64,000 bases of DNA from Entoloma clypeatum (Eukaryota > Basidiomycota > Agaricomycetes > Agaricales > Entolomataceae): the NCBI GenBank assembly GCA_963565915.1, contig OY751486.1:1-64000 (forward strand), in the 5' to 3' direction. Under the pieces are notes generated by a model, which searched no databases, had not been told where the DNA came from, and saw nothing but the letters and a program-made list of their open reading frames with translations. Position 1 is the stretch's first letter; each line of letters opens with the position of its first letter. This document shows positions 45,818-57,059 of this stretch, in pieces. A program made the position numbers and the translations under genes.

Positions 45818-46417
45818 ATGCCTACAATTAGCGATGCTCCTGAGTGGGTCCTTCAGCGAATCATAGCTGTTGGTGGCGAGACAGGACCGCGCTATGAGGC
45901 ATCTTTATACGGCCCCACCAACAGTCTATTGGTCTCGTATTTTCCTGTCCTACACCAGTTCATGGTGAAACCCCAGGGAAAAATTCGTCCGGAATTTGTC
46001 AATGATGTTGATGCGACCATTCGTGCGTCTCTTGATTCATATCACGCCGAGGTCCTCCCCCGAGGTTTTGGAGGCAGTGAGATTGGGGTTGGAATTCCCG
46101 ACTTTATTGTGGTCAAGGCTACAGAGTCCAAAGACAATGATCGAGTGCTTTTGGTCGTTGAGATAAAGCCATCTGATCGGTCTTTGGGGGATTCCGTGGA
46201 GCAGTTGACGAACTATCTTGAAGCATTTGCTGAAAAGTATAATAAAGAAACCCAGGAACCACTTTTTGGCATTATCTATGGGTTACTCATCGTAGGGAAG
46301 AAGGTACAACTGGTGACTTTGCCGATAAGTGGACAAGCTGGAACAAGCGGGCTACTGGGCATCAATAATGGAGCGGTTCATGCATTTTTGAACAACATTG
46401 CTACAACCAATATGTAA
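45818..46417 (+). CDS. PD-(D/E)XK nuclease-like protein
   Basis: 199-aa frame starting MPTISDAPEWVLQ. The nuclease core is visible: GIPDFIVVK supplies the PD aspartate, LLVVEIKPSD supplies the E-x-K pair after a hydrophobic strand, and SVEQLTNYLEAF gives the Q-x-x-x-Y-type helix often found after this core. These residues would bind Mg2+ and cut DNA or RNA. A GTATGT...GATAG intron ends six bases before the ATG, so an upstream (perhaps noncoding) exon is likely. The family is common as uncharacterised proteins in Agaricomycetes; the biological role is unknown. Confidence 0.65.
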   Translation: MPTISDAPEWVLQRIIAVGGETGPRYEASLYGPTNSLLVSYFPVLHQFMVKPQGKIRPEFVNDVDATIRASLDSYHAEVLPRGFGGSEIGVGIPDFIVVKATESKDNDRVLLVVEIKPSDRSLGDSVEQLTNYLEAFAEKYNKETQEPLFGIIYGLLIVGKKVQLVTLPISGQAGTSGLLGINNGAVHAFLNNIATTNM

Positions 46418-46623
46418 AAGTAGAACTTGAATTGACTGGCTCTGTCCAAATTCCTCTTTATTATACTTTTCAGCACATGCTTCAAGATAGTTCGCGACGG
46501 AAAGGGTTGGATTTCCTGCCATGCGTGCAAGTGGCAGTCGAGGTGGGTCAAGGTCGAGAGTAACGCCGTTTTTCAGGCCCCTAGGCCTCGCATACTCAAA
46601 CCGTTTTTGGATTCCTGCTAGTC

Positions 46624-48165
46624 ATGGCACTCCGAAACACCAAGACAGCAAAAGCTGCAGAAGCTGGCACTTCTAGGCAGCAAGTTCTACAAAATGTCGA
46701 ACAACGTTTAACAGAACTATCCCCCGTAACTCCGACTACTCCGACACCTCCGGGTTTTCGGCCCATCACACCTCCGCATAATATTCCGATCCCCACTTCC
46801 CCCATAGAATCCGCACCCCCGTCTCCTCAGAATATTTTCGGCCCACAAGCCCTTGCGGATGCTTTCCTCTTAATGACCAATGAACTCAAACGCAGCAAAG
46901 GTCACAAGCATCACAAAAAGGCTAAGGATCCGGACACCTTCGACGGTTCCGATCCCCGGAAACTGAACCAGTTCATCCTCCAATGCACATTGTTCTTCCG
47001 CGAGAACTCCGAGTATGACGATGACTCTGCCAAAATCACTCTCGGCATCTCCTTCCTCCGAGGCACAGCTCTCGATTATTTCGAGCATTTCATCATCGAA
47101 CCGGACCCGGATAACCCCCCGGACTGGTACGAAGATTGGTCCGCATTCCTCCGCACACTCCGCACGGAATTCGGGGTCATTGACCCCGTTGCGGATGCTG
47201 CCGACTCTCTGGACAATCTCAAAATGCGCGAAAATCAACATATTCTCAAGTATAATATCGAGTTCACACACCTTGCTGCCAAAACGCACTGGGACAGCTC
47301 CGCCCTGCATCACCGGTACTACTCCGGGTTGGCGGAGCGGATTAAAGACGTCCTTGGGACTCAAGCAAAGCCAAGCACGTTACCAGCACTTAGGGAGCTA
47401 GCACAGACTATTGATGCTCGCCACTGGGAACGTCATCGCCAGAAATCCCGCTCCGACAAATCCGCATCCAAATCCGACAAATCCGAAGCTAAAACCCCCT
47501 CCGCAAACTCCGATAAAAACCCAAAGCCAAACCGCAGACACAGAACCAGGGCAAACAGTCGAAGCCTTCCTCCACTCCCAAGTCCGACATCTCCGACAAA
47601 CTCGGAATGTGGGAAAGCAGGACACATTGCGAAAGATTGCCTGAAGTCTTCATCCGCCGCCTCTAAGGCTAAGGCATGTGCTGCCCAAGCCCAAGACTCT
47701 GGACGAAACAAAAAAATAGCGGGCAGTCCACAGGACTCCGTATGGCCTGAGGACTGTGTTGAACCCATCTGTACTACCGCTCTACTCAACGCTTCCGCTC
47801 TTTCCGATCCCAATTCCCTCCGTGTGCGACTTACATCTCCGCTTATCTCCGATTCGTCTCCGATAGCCGCCCTTGTGAACTCCGGCTCTACTCATTGTTT
47901 TATTGACTCCCGTTATGCTTCATCCTATAAACTCCCTTTCACCTCCATACCTCCGATCGAACTTAAATTATTTGACGGAACGTCCAACTCCGTCATTACT
48001 CAGGCGGTTGATCTCCCTGTATACTTTTCCTCCGGTGAATATATGGCCATTACAGCCTACGTGACTCCGCTCGATTCCTCCCGTTCTATGGTTCTTGGAT
48101 ACAACTGGCTCACCTGCTACAATCCTATGTATTGGGCAGTATTACTTTCCATCCACAGCTCTTGA
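46624..48165 (+). pseudogene. Gag-protease of the Ty3/gypsy element
   Basis: 513-codon frame. Residues about 95-260 match the retrotransposon gag capsid domain (DTFDGSDPRKLNQFI, ALDYFEHF, LRTEFG). A zinc knuckle CGKAGHIAKDC follows but its first cysteine is missing. Ser/Pro-rich sequence leads to a retropepsin-like segment ALVNSGSTHCFID in which the catalytic aspartate of the usual DSG is replaced by asparagine, so the protease should be inactive. Confidence 0.85.
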
Positions 48166-48267
48166 AGGAGTCTCCGACCTTGACGTCTTCTGCCAGGTCA
48201 CCTCCGCTACCTCCGCAGACCTCTCCCGATACTCCGACCTCCGACTCCGGCACATCCGAATATTGCA

Positions 48268-49029
48268 TTGATAAATGCAGCCGCATTTGTGCACGCTTGC
48301 AAACTTCCGGGTGCCCAATCTTTCCGAATTCACCTCTCCGACCACACGATCTCCGCCCAATCCGTTTCCATGTCCGACAAAGAGGAATATGACGATTTTG
48401 CCGATGCTTTTAGCAAGACAAAAGCAGACACCCTCGCTCCGCATCGTCCGTATGAACTCCGCATCGAGTTAGAAGACGGATCGACTCCCCCCTATTGGAC
48501 CTATGTACTCCATTTCACAATCCGAACTATATCCAACGCCCCTGCTGCTTTTCAGCGATTTGTGAATGACATCTTCAGTGACCTCCTCGATGTTACAGTG
48601 GTGGTCTACCTCGATGACATTCTCATATACTCCGACGACTCCGCCAAGCACCCCGACGATGTCAAGGAAGTTCTCCGACGTCTCCGCAAGAACGGACTTT
48701 ACGTCCGCTCCGACAAGTGCGAATTTTCTGTCGACACAGTCGAATATCTTGGTTTCATCCTTTCTCCCTCCGGTCTCCGCATGTCCGAAACCAAGGTAAA
48801 GACCATTCAAGAGTGGCCTGAACCTCGGAAAGTGAAGGACGTACAGTCTTTCCTTGGATTCGCAAATTTCTATCGACGTTTCATCCATGGTTATTCGGAC
48901 ATCGTTGTTCCGCTCACCCGACTCACCCGGAAGGGTACTCCGTTCCGTTTCTCCGACTCCGCACGGAGTGCGCTCAACGAGTTGAAACTCGCTTTTACCA
49001 AAGCACCGGTCCTCACATTGGATTCCTGA
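48268..49029 (+). pseudogene. Reverse transcriptase of the Ty3/gypsy element, internally deleted
   Basis: The start of the RT (HRPYELRIELEDGSTPP) jumps to NAPAAFQRFVNDIF, so the central fingers/palm part is missing. The active-site YLDD follows (VVYLDDILIYS), then the thumb/connection segment SFLGFANFYRRFI. The RNase H part after 49029 is unreadable because of stops and shifts. Confidence 0.85.
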
Positions 49030-49331
49030 TCGACCTATGACCCCTACACCCCGGAACTCAACTATGGCGACATTACCCTGAAGGCTCCGCTGCTCCGATC
49101 GACGTTGTCACGGACCACAAGAACCTGGAGTACTTCGCCACTACAAAGGTTCTCACCCGATCTCTTGATTCGCTTCCGCCCCGGACGTCTTGGTACCAAA
49201 CCGGACTCTTTGACTAGACGATGGGAGGTCTATCCCAAAGAGGGGAATAGCGACTATCGTCGGTAAATCCAAGCAACTTCCGACCAGTCTTTTCCCAAGA
49301 ACAGCTGTCCGCATCTCTCCGAGCTACGGAG

Positions 49332-50162
49332 TTGTTCACCCCTGTTCTCCGCGCCACAGTCATAATAGACATTGAACAGTTGCACTCCAACATCCTCGGT
49401 TCACTCCCATCCGACCCAATCTATGCCGACCATCTCAAGGAGCACAAACCGCACTGGTCCGTAGACTCCGACGGTTTCCTCCGTCATAGTGGTCGCATTT
49501 ACGTCCCCGACTCCGATACCCTCCGGCTCCGCACCCTCCGCAACAAGCACGACCATATTCTCTCCGGACACCCCGGACAGAACAAGACAGTTAGTCTCAT
49601 TCAACGAGATTATACTTGGCTGGTCTTCGAGACTTTGTCGAAAAGTACTGCAAATCCTGCACCACTTGCATGCGCTCTAAACCTCAACGCCACAAGCCCT
49701 ATGGTACGCTGAAGCAACTCCCAGTTCCGAACCTTCTGTGGAACTCCATAGCCATGGACTTCATCGAGACACTTCCGACCTCCGGCGGATTTGATGCAAT
49801 CCTTGTTATTGTTGACCGAATGACAAAACAAAGCATTTTTGTTCCGACTACAATCCACTGCACCTCCGAAGATCTAGCCACCTTGATCATTTTGCATGTG
49901 TTCTCTACCGGAACATGTCACCTCCGACCGAGGCCCGGAGTCCGTCTCCCGCTTTTTCCGCTCCCTCGGAAAAGCCCTCAACATGACTCTGCACTTCACA
50001 TCTGGCTACCATCCTGAAGGCGACGGTCAAACCGAACGTACCAACCAAACCTTGGAACAGTACCTCCGCATCTTCTGCAACTATCAGCAGGACAACTGGT
50101 CCGAGCTACTTCCGCTTGCGGAGTTCGCGTACAACAATGATCTCGCCCTTCTTCACCAATAA
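49332..50162 (+). pseudogene. Integrase of the Ty3/gypsy element, frameshifted
   Basis: Three frames together give the HHCC zinc domain (HDHILSGHPGQNK ... CTTC), the catalytic core with DFIETLP, VTSDRGPE and HPEGDGQTERTNQTLEQ, and the following SELLPLAEFAYNN. At least two frame changes (near 49620 and 49900) separate the parts. Confidence 0.85.
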
Positions 50163-50204
50163 AGGTTATCATCCGAACCTCTCCGTCCATCCGGAGCGTA
50201 GGGG

Positions 50205-50640
50205 TTGGCCGATCTCCGGCGGGCTCCGGCCCCTCCGCTCGAAGTAGGACAGCAAGCATTTGTGAAGGCTAAGTTTTTCCGCACTCCACGACCCTCGAAA
50301 AAGCTGCCTGAAAAGTACCTTGGCCCCTTTGACATCCTTGCCAGGAATGGTACACACTCTTACACCCTCCGACTTCCGGACACCATACGCGGTGTTCACC
50401 CCGTTTTCCACATCTCCATGCTGGAGCGATCTGTTCCGAACGACATTCCGAACCGGACAGTAACTCCGCCTCCTCCGATCGACGTTGAAGGAGAAGTGGA
50501 ATACGAAATCGCCGAAATCCTTGACACCAAACTGGATCGTCGGCGTTCTTGCAAACTGCTCTACCTAGCCCGTTGGCTACGCTATGGTTACCCACCACGG
50601 AACTCAAACACACGACAGACTTAGTCACGGACTTCCACTC
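50205..50640 (+). pseudogene. Integrase C-terminus and chromodomain
   Basis: Contains KYLGPFDILARNGTHSYTL, VHPVFHISML and EYEIAEILDTKLDRR, the integrase C-terminal and chromodomain segments typical of chromoviruses, which target integration to marked chromatin. A frame break follows LARWLRYG. Confidence 0.75.
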
Positions 50641-50709
50641 CGCATATCCAGAGAAACGAACTGCGCAAGGCATTCATATTGCAAAATAAAAAATAATAAT
50701 AAAAAGAAA

Positions 50710-51659
50710 TTAGAGGGGGGAGGGGCTACTGGGTTTTGGCCTTTTTGGCCGGCGGACCATCATCCTCCGACCCTTCCTCCGACTCCTCCATTTGTTTCTT
50801 CCTCCGCTTCCCCCGCCCATTTCCTCTCTTCCGCTTTCCTTGCCTGCTTTTTCTCCCCCTCCTCTTTCTCCGCTTGCAGTTCCACAAGCTCCCTCGTCCA
50901 ACCCCTCATCTCTCCCTTCGTCCTCTTCCTCATCCTCTTCTGCACCTTTCTCCCTTTCTTTCTTCTCCCCTCCGTCATCCTCCAACTCCGGAGCTGCTGC
51001 CTCCAGCAAAAAATTGTGGTAGGCGAGGTGGTTGTTTAAAATTTGCAGCTGCCGGAGCAGTGCCCAACTGACCCTCGCCGACCGCTCCTCCTTCTCCTCC
51101 TTCTCCTCCTGGAGCTCCCGGAGCTCCTCTGCGACCCCTGCGCCGCAGCAGCTTTTTGCCCCGCTTGGGCCCGCAACCTCCGCCACGGCCTCCTCCATCT
51201 TTCCCTGTTTCCGCTTTGCCCGTGTCTCGCCGGCCTTCCGGCATACCCGTTTGCCATCCTTGCACCGCTGGCATGCAGTGCCTTTTCAAAAAGGAAATGG
51301 AGAAGGTACTCACAATGCCCACTTGCATTCCACCGTCGCCTGCACACAGGCCTGACACGCCTCCCCCCGGACCTCCGATTCCTCCGCTCTGCTCTCCGCC
51401 CTCTGTTTCCCCGCCTTCTTTGCCCTCCTCTCGGCCTCCGCCTTTTTCCTTGCCTCCGCCTCCTCCTTCTCCTTGTGTACCTGCGCCAGACGGCGCAGGA
51501 GCTCCTCTTCGGAGTCGTCGAGGTTGGCGCTGGAGTGCGGGGTTGTATGTTTGAGTCTTGGGGCATGTTGGTGGTAACTGGAAGAAAACCCTTGGGCCGC
51601 TCATCTCCGTTAAATAACCGAGACCACATGACCTTGTTTATTTTCTCGCGGTCTTCCAT
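50710..51659 (-). CDS. Antisense ORF inside the gypsy element
   Basis: Lies wholly between the chromodomain and the polypurine tract but on the opposite strand, starting MEDREKINKVMWSRLF. It reads PLGFLPV-like N-terminal sequence, a coiled coil rich in Glu/Arg/Ala, a cysteine cluster (CQACV ... CKW ... CQRCKDGKRVC) resembling two zinc knuckles, and a long Glu/Gly-rich tail. Small introns or frameshifts separate the parts (one candidate intron near 51300). It resembles a widespread hypothetical protein family of basidiomycetes. The role in the element is unknown. Confidence 0.5.
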
Positions 51660-51685
51660 GGGTGTCAGACCTAAGAGGGGAATAC

Positions 51686-52008
51686 TGTTATATCCGTCTC
51701 CGAATCTCCGATCCACTCCGATCGTCCTCCGACATTCCGGACATCCGTTACCTCCGCATCTCCGCACGTTGCCATCGTGCATTTCATATTCATAACTCCA
51801 TGCCTTTATGCATTTCATATTCATATTCCCGTTTAGTTATGCATCGCCTTTTCCGCATGGTCCGTTGACCGACATCTCCGATGTTCGTTACAGTCGCTGG
51901 CAACTTACGCCACATCTCCGGACCTACTCCGACCATCTACGTAAAGTAATATCATTTAGGTATTTAAGCTCGCACCATACCTGTAGTTCCTCAGTTCGAA
52001 TATCAACA
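51686..52008 (+). repeat. 3' LTR of the gypsy element
   Basis: Begins TGTTATATCCG and ends TATCAACA, directly after the polypurine tract. It contains a TATA-like TATTTAAG near 51961. It is exceptionally rich in CTCCG pentamers, like the element's coding part. Confidence 0.7.
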
Positions 52009-52033
52009 AAGTTCACTCCTCTACTCCCCGTTC

Positions 52034-52240
52034 ATGCCAGAGATCCTCGCTGTGGTACAATACGCCGACGACATCCTCATCTACTGCTCTTCCTCCATCG
52101 TTACCCTTCGACGAGCTCAGTACTGTGTCCGAGTCACAACTCCGACGTCGTCCGACCATTTCCACGTCAACGTGTCTCTCACCGAGATCTTTCCGAGGAC
52201 CTCCGCACCTCCGACCTCTTCTCCGACCTCCTGAAATTGG
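52034..52240 (+). pseudogene. Possible non-LTR reverse transcriptase scrap
   Basis: Just after the LTR, one frame reads ILAVVQYADDILIYCSSS, which looks like the YADD active-site strand of a non-LTR (LINE) reverse transcriptase. Nothing recognisable surrounds it. Confidence 0.3.
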
Positions 52241-52625
52241 GACACCTTATCCAACAAACGGCGGCGCAACACATACGTTGAAGCCACGTCCCTCCCCTTC
52301 GTCGTTCCTCCGCAATCCCGGAGGTCCGCTCCGGTCTCAGTCCTACGTCCGACCTCCGACGGACTCCGACGAAGCTCCGACGTTTCACCTACCCTAATTT
52401 TTGAGCACGAATTCCCCTCCCCTCCCCACCTTCATTCTTTCTTTATCTCAGATGTTGAACGCATGTAAATCTTATGAAACGACTTATATTTGTAGCTATC
52501 GCTTTCTCCTTCATTCCTTGTTTGAATGTGTCGGACCTGTTTTTATCCTGTATCCGACACTGCATTGTTTTAACATGTAATCCCACACCTCTTGAATCCA
52601 GATGCAGCCAAGATCTTTAGCCTAA

Positions 52626-53084
52626 TTATGGTGATTTGATTGTGGAAAAAGCATATGTTCTCACAATCCACTCAGAGGTCGGAAATGAAATGTCCACACT
52701 CATTTCGACCAAATTGGCCTCTAGTGTGACATAGACGTATGGAAACGAACCATTCTTTATGAAGGTACTATCGAAACCCGGGTAACGACCTGTTTTTTGA
52801 CTCCCTTCACAGACTCGCATTTTTCTCCACATCCACTCATCGGAATCGCTCAAGTGATGTACCATTCGCAAGCTAACACCCTCACCTTCATGTTCGTGGG
52901 TGAAATCGTATTGGGATCTCGCAGTCAGAGAGAAGCCGAGAGGGAACAAAGGAAAGGGTCTCAATTCACTGGGATATGACCCAATTGTCACAATCGGGTA
53001 ACACCAACATTTGGGTTCCCGCTCGGCACAGGGTCCCACTGCCAAAAGCATCCAATTTCGACGCGAGGAGTTGGTTCGTTGCAT
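52626..53084 (-). CDS. Hypothetical protein, weak
   Basis: Single-exon 152-codon frame with protein-like composition (DFTHEHEGEG, DEWMWRKMRVCEGS, VYVTLEANLVEMSVDISFP). It has no recognisable domain and sits between two retroelements. It may be a gene fragment. Confidence 0.3.
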   Translation of the reverse strand: MQRTNSSRRNWMLLAVGPCAEREPKCWCYPIVTIGSYPSELRPFPLFPLGFSLTARSQYDFTHEHEGEGVSLRMVHHLSDSDEWMWRKMRVCEGSQKTGRYPGFDSTFIKNGSFPYVYVTLEANLVEMSVDISFPTSEWIVRTYAFSTIKSP

Positions 53085-53097
53085 AGGACGAAATAAA

Positions 53098-53357
53098 TGT
53101 TAAGTGATCGATATTATACAAATTTTATACAGACTCCAGAATTATACAGGACAATATTACTACACTATGATTAGCAGAAATGGGTGAAATATGAACGGGA
53201 TAAGGGGTATATTGTTGCGGATTGTTGACCGAGAGAGACACCCGAAAAGGAAGGGTTGGATTGTTATTCAGGCGAGCTATCATTTGTAAGCTACCAGCCT
53301 GGTTTATATACACACTAAATATAGATTCGGTGCTCGGATTGTATTTGCACCTTAACA
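53098..53357 (-). repeat. 3' LTR of first minus-strand copia element
   Basis: Bounded by TGTTAA and TTAACA and preceded, in the element's orientation, by a GAGGGGGAG polypurine tract (53358-53367). 260 bp. No second copy is present in the window. Confidence 0.75.
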
Positions 53358-53457
53358 CTCCCCCTCAAGACGAGTCCGGAGTCACTACCAAGTGGGTGCG
53401 TCAAAAACCCTGTGGGAAAAAAGCTACCACTGGTGTCTCCCTTTCAGCTTGTGTGTG

Positions 53458-54850
53458 CTAGTCCCATGCTCGTTGTGTGTTTCGCATGTTTTTCGGAGGT
53501 GCTTTCGTCAAAACATCCGCCACGTTTTGAGGGTCCCTCACATCAAGGATTTCTATTATTCCCTCCCGGACCTTTTCGCGGATCCAATGCCATCGCAATT
53601 CGATGTGTTTGGTACGTCGGTGGAATTTTGGTGTTTGTGCGATTTCGATTGACCCATTGTCATCTCCCATCAGCAGAACCGACCCCTGTTCGAAGCCTAG
53701 TTCCCGGTATAGGTTTAGTAACCACACCGCATCACGGCCCGCTTCCGATAAAGCTATGTATTCGGCTTCCGTGGTCGAGAATGCCACCATGGTCTGCTTC
53801 TTCAACCTCCACGTTATCGCTCCTCCGTATGCCATGAAGACATATCCGCTCGTTGACCGGCCTTCGGATTGGTTATTGAATCCCGCATCCGAATAGCCAT
53901 AGAAGAGGTCCTTTTGTTGCAGGTAAGTTGGTTTGGCACTGTATGTAATACCATAATCTTTAGTTCCTGCTAGGTAACGAAGGACTTTCTTGGCGGCGGC
54001 GTAATGGGCCATACTCGGATTCGCCGTGAATGCAGCTAGACGCCCAATGGTATATGCGATATCTGGTCGAGTTGCTGTCGCAAGATATTGGAGGTAGCCG
54101 ATAAGTGATGCATACGAATTGCTACGGTCGCCGTCTTCGCCGTGAGTATTGGGTTCGAGAGGTGCTTTTGGGTCAAGGGGAGTTTTTATCGGGTGAGCAT
54201 CCAACATCCCTTATTGTCGAAGGAGGTTCTCAATATAGAGTTTTTGCGAAATCGTTAAGGATCCACCTCGCATCGTGATTTCGATGCCAACAATTTTGCT
54301 CGGTTCGCCCATATCGGTGAGTTCGAATATTCCATTTAGCTCTTCCTGTAGTTCATTCATAACATCTTCGGAATTCACGAACAGAAGAAGATCATCAACC
54401 CAAACGGTGACGATTTCGATGTTGTCGTCTAGCCGTCGAATATACGCACACGGATCAGACAATAGGGATGTGAACCCTAGTCCTCGCATGCGCTTATCGA
54501 ATTCCTGGTTCCATTCGCGTCCGGACTGTTTGAGGCCATAGATGGTGCGCTTGAGACGGCAGACCCTGCCCATCCCATCATCATACCCATCTGGCTGACG
54601 CATGTAGACCTCTTCGGTAAGTTTCCCATTTAGGTATGCGCCTTTAACATCCATCTGACGAACGACCAGTTTGTGACTCGGAACCAGTGCGAGTATTGCA
54701 CGTATCGTCTCGAGTCGTACGACGGGCGAATATGTTTCGTTAAAATCGAACCCTGGGCGCTGGGAGCACCCTTTCGCGACCAAGCGCGCCTTGTATTTGA
54801 CAAGCTCCCCCTGTTTGTTATATTTCCTGAGAAGTACCCATTTGTTGGCT
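53458..54850 (-). pseudogene. Ty1/copia RT-RNase H fragment 1
   Basis: Copia reverse transcriptase from about 54783 (DVKGAYLNGKLTEEVYM, YGLKQSGREWN, VWVDDLLLF as the active-site strand) to RNase H (FYGYSDAGF, STTEAEYIALSEA, DDNGSIEIAQ, HIELRWHWIREKV). An in-frame TAA near 54208 separates RT from RNase H. Gag, protease and integrase are absent, so this is a 5'-truncated copy. Confidence 0.9.
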
Positions 54851-54892
54851 ATTTGATGAGCGGAGTCCTATAGGGATACCGTGAATCCTCAG

Positions 54893-55003
54893 TGTTCGGG
54901 AAGAAACGACTGATGATGTAGAGCAATCCGTGGACGATATAAACGAAAGGTCATGTGACACTAAATGTATGTAAGCTATGAGATATACGGAACTATAGTC
55001 CAA
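54893..55003 (-). repeat. Short LTR of second minus-strand copia element
   Basis: 111 bp bounded by TGTTCGGG and the reverse complement of TGTTGGAC (TG...CA termini), preceded in element orientation by a GGGGGTGTG polypurine tract. Confidence 0.65.
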
Positions 55004-55904
55004 CACACACCCCCATCAGCGCGACAGTAACAGAAAGTGAAAGAAGGAAAGTCAAGGTAAACGTACGAGTCCTAGCGATTTGCAATGCTTTGTATGTAGG
55101 GGAGCCTGTAGCGTTTTTGTGAAAATGTCCGCCACCATTTCAGTCGTAGAGATCCATGTAGTCGCGAAAGAGCCAGAAGTCAGGAGATCACGGATAAAAT
55201 GGTGTCGCACGTCGATATGTTTGGTTCTGGTTTGTATGGAATCAGAGTTCGCGATGCTGAGGGCGCTCTGGTTGTCGCATAATATGGGAAATGGTCGGGG
55301 AATAGGTAGACACAATATCGTGAGCAGTAGACGAAGCCATATGGCTTCTCGGAAAGCCCAGGCAAGGGCTAAGTATTCGGCCTCAGTGGACGATAGCGCA
55401 ACAGTCTTCTGCTTGCATGCCGACCAACAAATCAGAGATCCCCAGAGGAAGAATGCAAATCCAGAGACACTGCGGCGCGAAGCTTGATCAGAAGCCCAAT
55501 CTGCATCCGAGTAACCACAGTTATTCGGTATGAATATGGAGGCCGGATTGCCGACTGGTTCACGCTCGAAGTTATATTCAAGCGCAAAGTCAAGGGTCCC
55601 TAGCAGATAGCGAAGGACTGCCCTTGGCTGCGAGTAGGTGAGTCCTTGTAGGATTTGAGTTGAACTGGCCAAGAGCACTAGCGGCGTAGGCAATATCCGG
55701 GCGGGTGCAGATTGCAAGGTAGAGAAGGGAACCAACCAGACGCTGAAAGTTGACTTTGATCTCGTCATCCGGGATATCAGGCAGCGCGTTGGGCGGTGCA
55801 GGAGGGAGTTCGTGTAGAGAATGGCGCAAGGGAACGAGGGAGGTATGTGCATTCATGAGGTTGTGCGTTGTGAGGAGATCGACTATGAAGTAGACTGGCC
55901 ACGG

Positions 55905-56043
55905 TCCGGTCCGGTCCAGGTTCGACCCCTTTGGTGCTGAACCTGAACGTGAACCTTGGGTCTGGTTCAGGCAGACCACGGACCTGGACCTGGACCGCAG
56001 GTTCAGGTTCGCCAGGTTCGGTTCGGGTTCGAACCGGGTTCAA
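55905..56043. repeat. AGGTTCAGGTTCG-type simple repeat
   Basis: Low-complexity run built from GGTTC, GGTCC and GGACC units in both orientations, at the right edge of copia fragment 2. It could fold on itself. Confidence 0.65.
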
Positions 56044-56413
56044 CCGTCGGAAACACCTGATTTTCGCCTTGCACGACGCCAGCCACTCATTGAGCCTGTA
56101 CACACCTACGCACCACCACGACGACAACGACCAAGAACAAAGATCCTCATCCAGGTGCGCGACACACCATGAGCAAGGAGTTTCCATCACAGACCACAGA
56201 GTCATCGACTGGACACGGCAGTATAATAGTACATGCCCGATCGCAGACGAAGAGCCAGGAGTCCACAAACGTGAATGGGCCAGTACATACCCCATCGCAG
56301 CCGAAGAGCCATAGTACTGTCGAGGAACGCGTAGAACCGAAAGTCACCATCGAAGGCTTCAAAACGGGACTAGGGTAGAGTTGGGTACATAGACAGACAG
56401 AGAAAAGGTAATG

Positions 56414-56690
56414 ACTTCGCGACTGGTGGACGAAATGGGCGATCCCAGAGTCAAAACGGACCGTTTCGACGAGGACTATCGATTGGGCATAACGCCTAGG
56501 CTGGGCGTTAAATCGTTCGCAAGATACGAGTCGAAACGCCGAAAATCCGAAGATTGGTGATAGCTTTATGACCAGTGGACCGGATTGCATGATCCCATAG
56601 TTGAAACAGACCTTTTCGACGAGAGCTATTGATTGGGCATAACGCCTAGGCTGGGCGTTGAGCCGTTCGCCCAGTCCGTCGTCGACATGA
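56414..56690. repeat. About 152-bp tandem duplication
   Basis: Two diverged copies. The conserved part ATTGGGCATAACGCCTAGGC occurs at about 56484 and 56632. Upstream parts (GACTGGTGGACGAAATGG versus GACCAGTGGACCGGATTG) also align. Lies inside the insertion that splits copia fragment 2. Confidence 0.75.
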
Positions 56691-57059
56691 ACAGGCATCA
56701 GTATGATAAGTTCTTCTCCGTTACCTTGGCATGACGATAGAGGAGTCTGGAGGAGAGGACCACCGGCCAAAGAACATAGCGTGGTCGACCTCGCAACAGA
56801 CTAGACCAATCTCTTCAAGTACACTCCTGAGCAGTGCGTAGAATTCGTGTGAGGACTGCCGTAGACCATAGACCGCCCTCAAGACAAGCATTGCATCGTC
56901 ACCAGGTTCCGCATCAGGGAGTACGAAACCGCCAGGAATTGTCTTGCAGTAGATGGTATGGGAGAGTAGGGCGTGGGGGAACGCAGTCTTCACGTCATAG
57001 GTAAGGAGGTGCCAATCGTGCTTCGTCGCGAACGCAATAGCCACACGAATGGTAGTGGA

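Larger units (their letters stand above)
46624..52008 (+). mobile_element. Decayed Ty3/gypsy chromovirus, 3' LTR retained
   Basis: Gag, protease, reverse transcriptase, integrase and chromodomain relics in order on the + strand, followed by an antisense extra ORF, a polypurine tract (AAGAGGGGAA, about 51673-51682) and a 323-bp 3' LTR. No matching 5' LTR is seen upstream of gag, so the 5' end is truncated. Frameshifts, stops and an internal deletion make it nonautonomous. Confidence 0.88.
55052..57044 (-). pseudogene. Ty1/copia RT-RNase H fragment 2, interrupted
   Basis: RT part at 57044-56690 (LLTYDVKTAFPHALL, VYGLRQSSHEFYALL, MPVHVDDGLG) and RT end/RNase H at 55900-55052 (LVGSLLYLAICTRPDIAYA, CGYSDADWASD, SSTEAEYLALAWA, CDNQSALSIANS, HIDVRHHFIRDL). 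The two parts are separated by about 775 bp of unrelated sequence (about 55915-56690) that carries a tandem duplication. The element is dead. Confidence 0.88.

Noticed and set aside
50736..51554. + strand frames in the gypsy 3' region
   Set aside because: They are Pro/Ser/Leu-rich mirror images of the antisense coiled-coil ORF, which has the better protein features.
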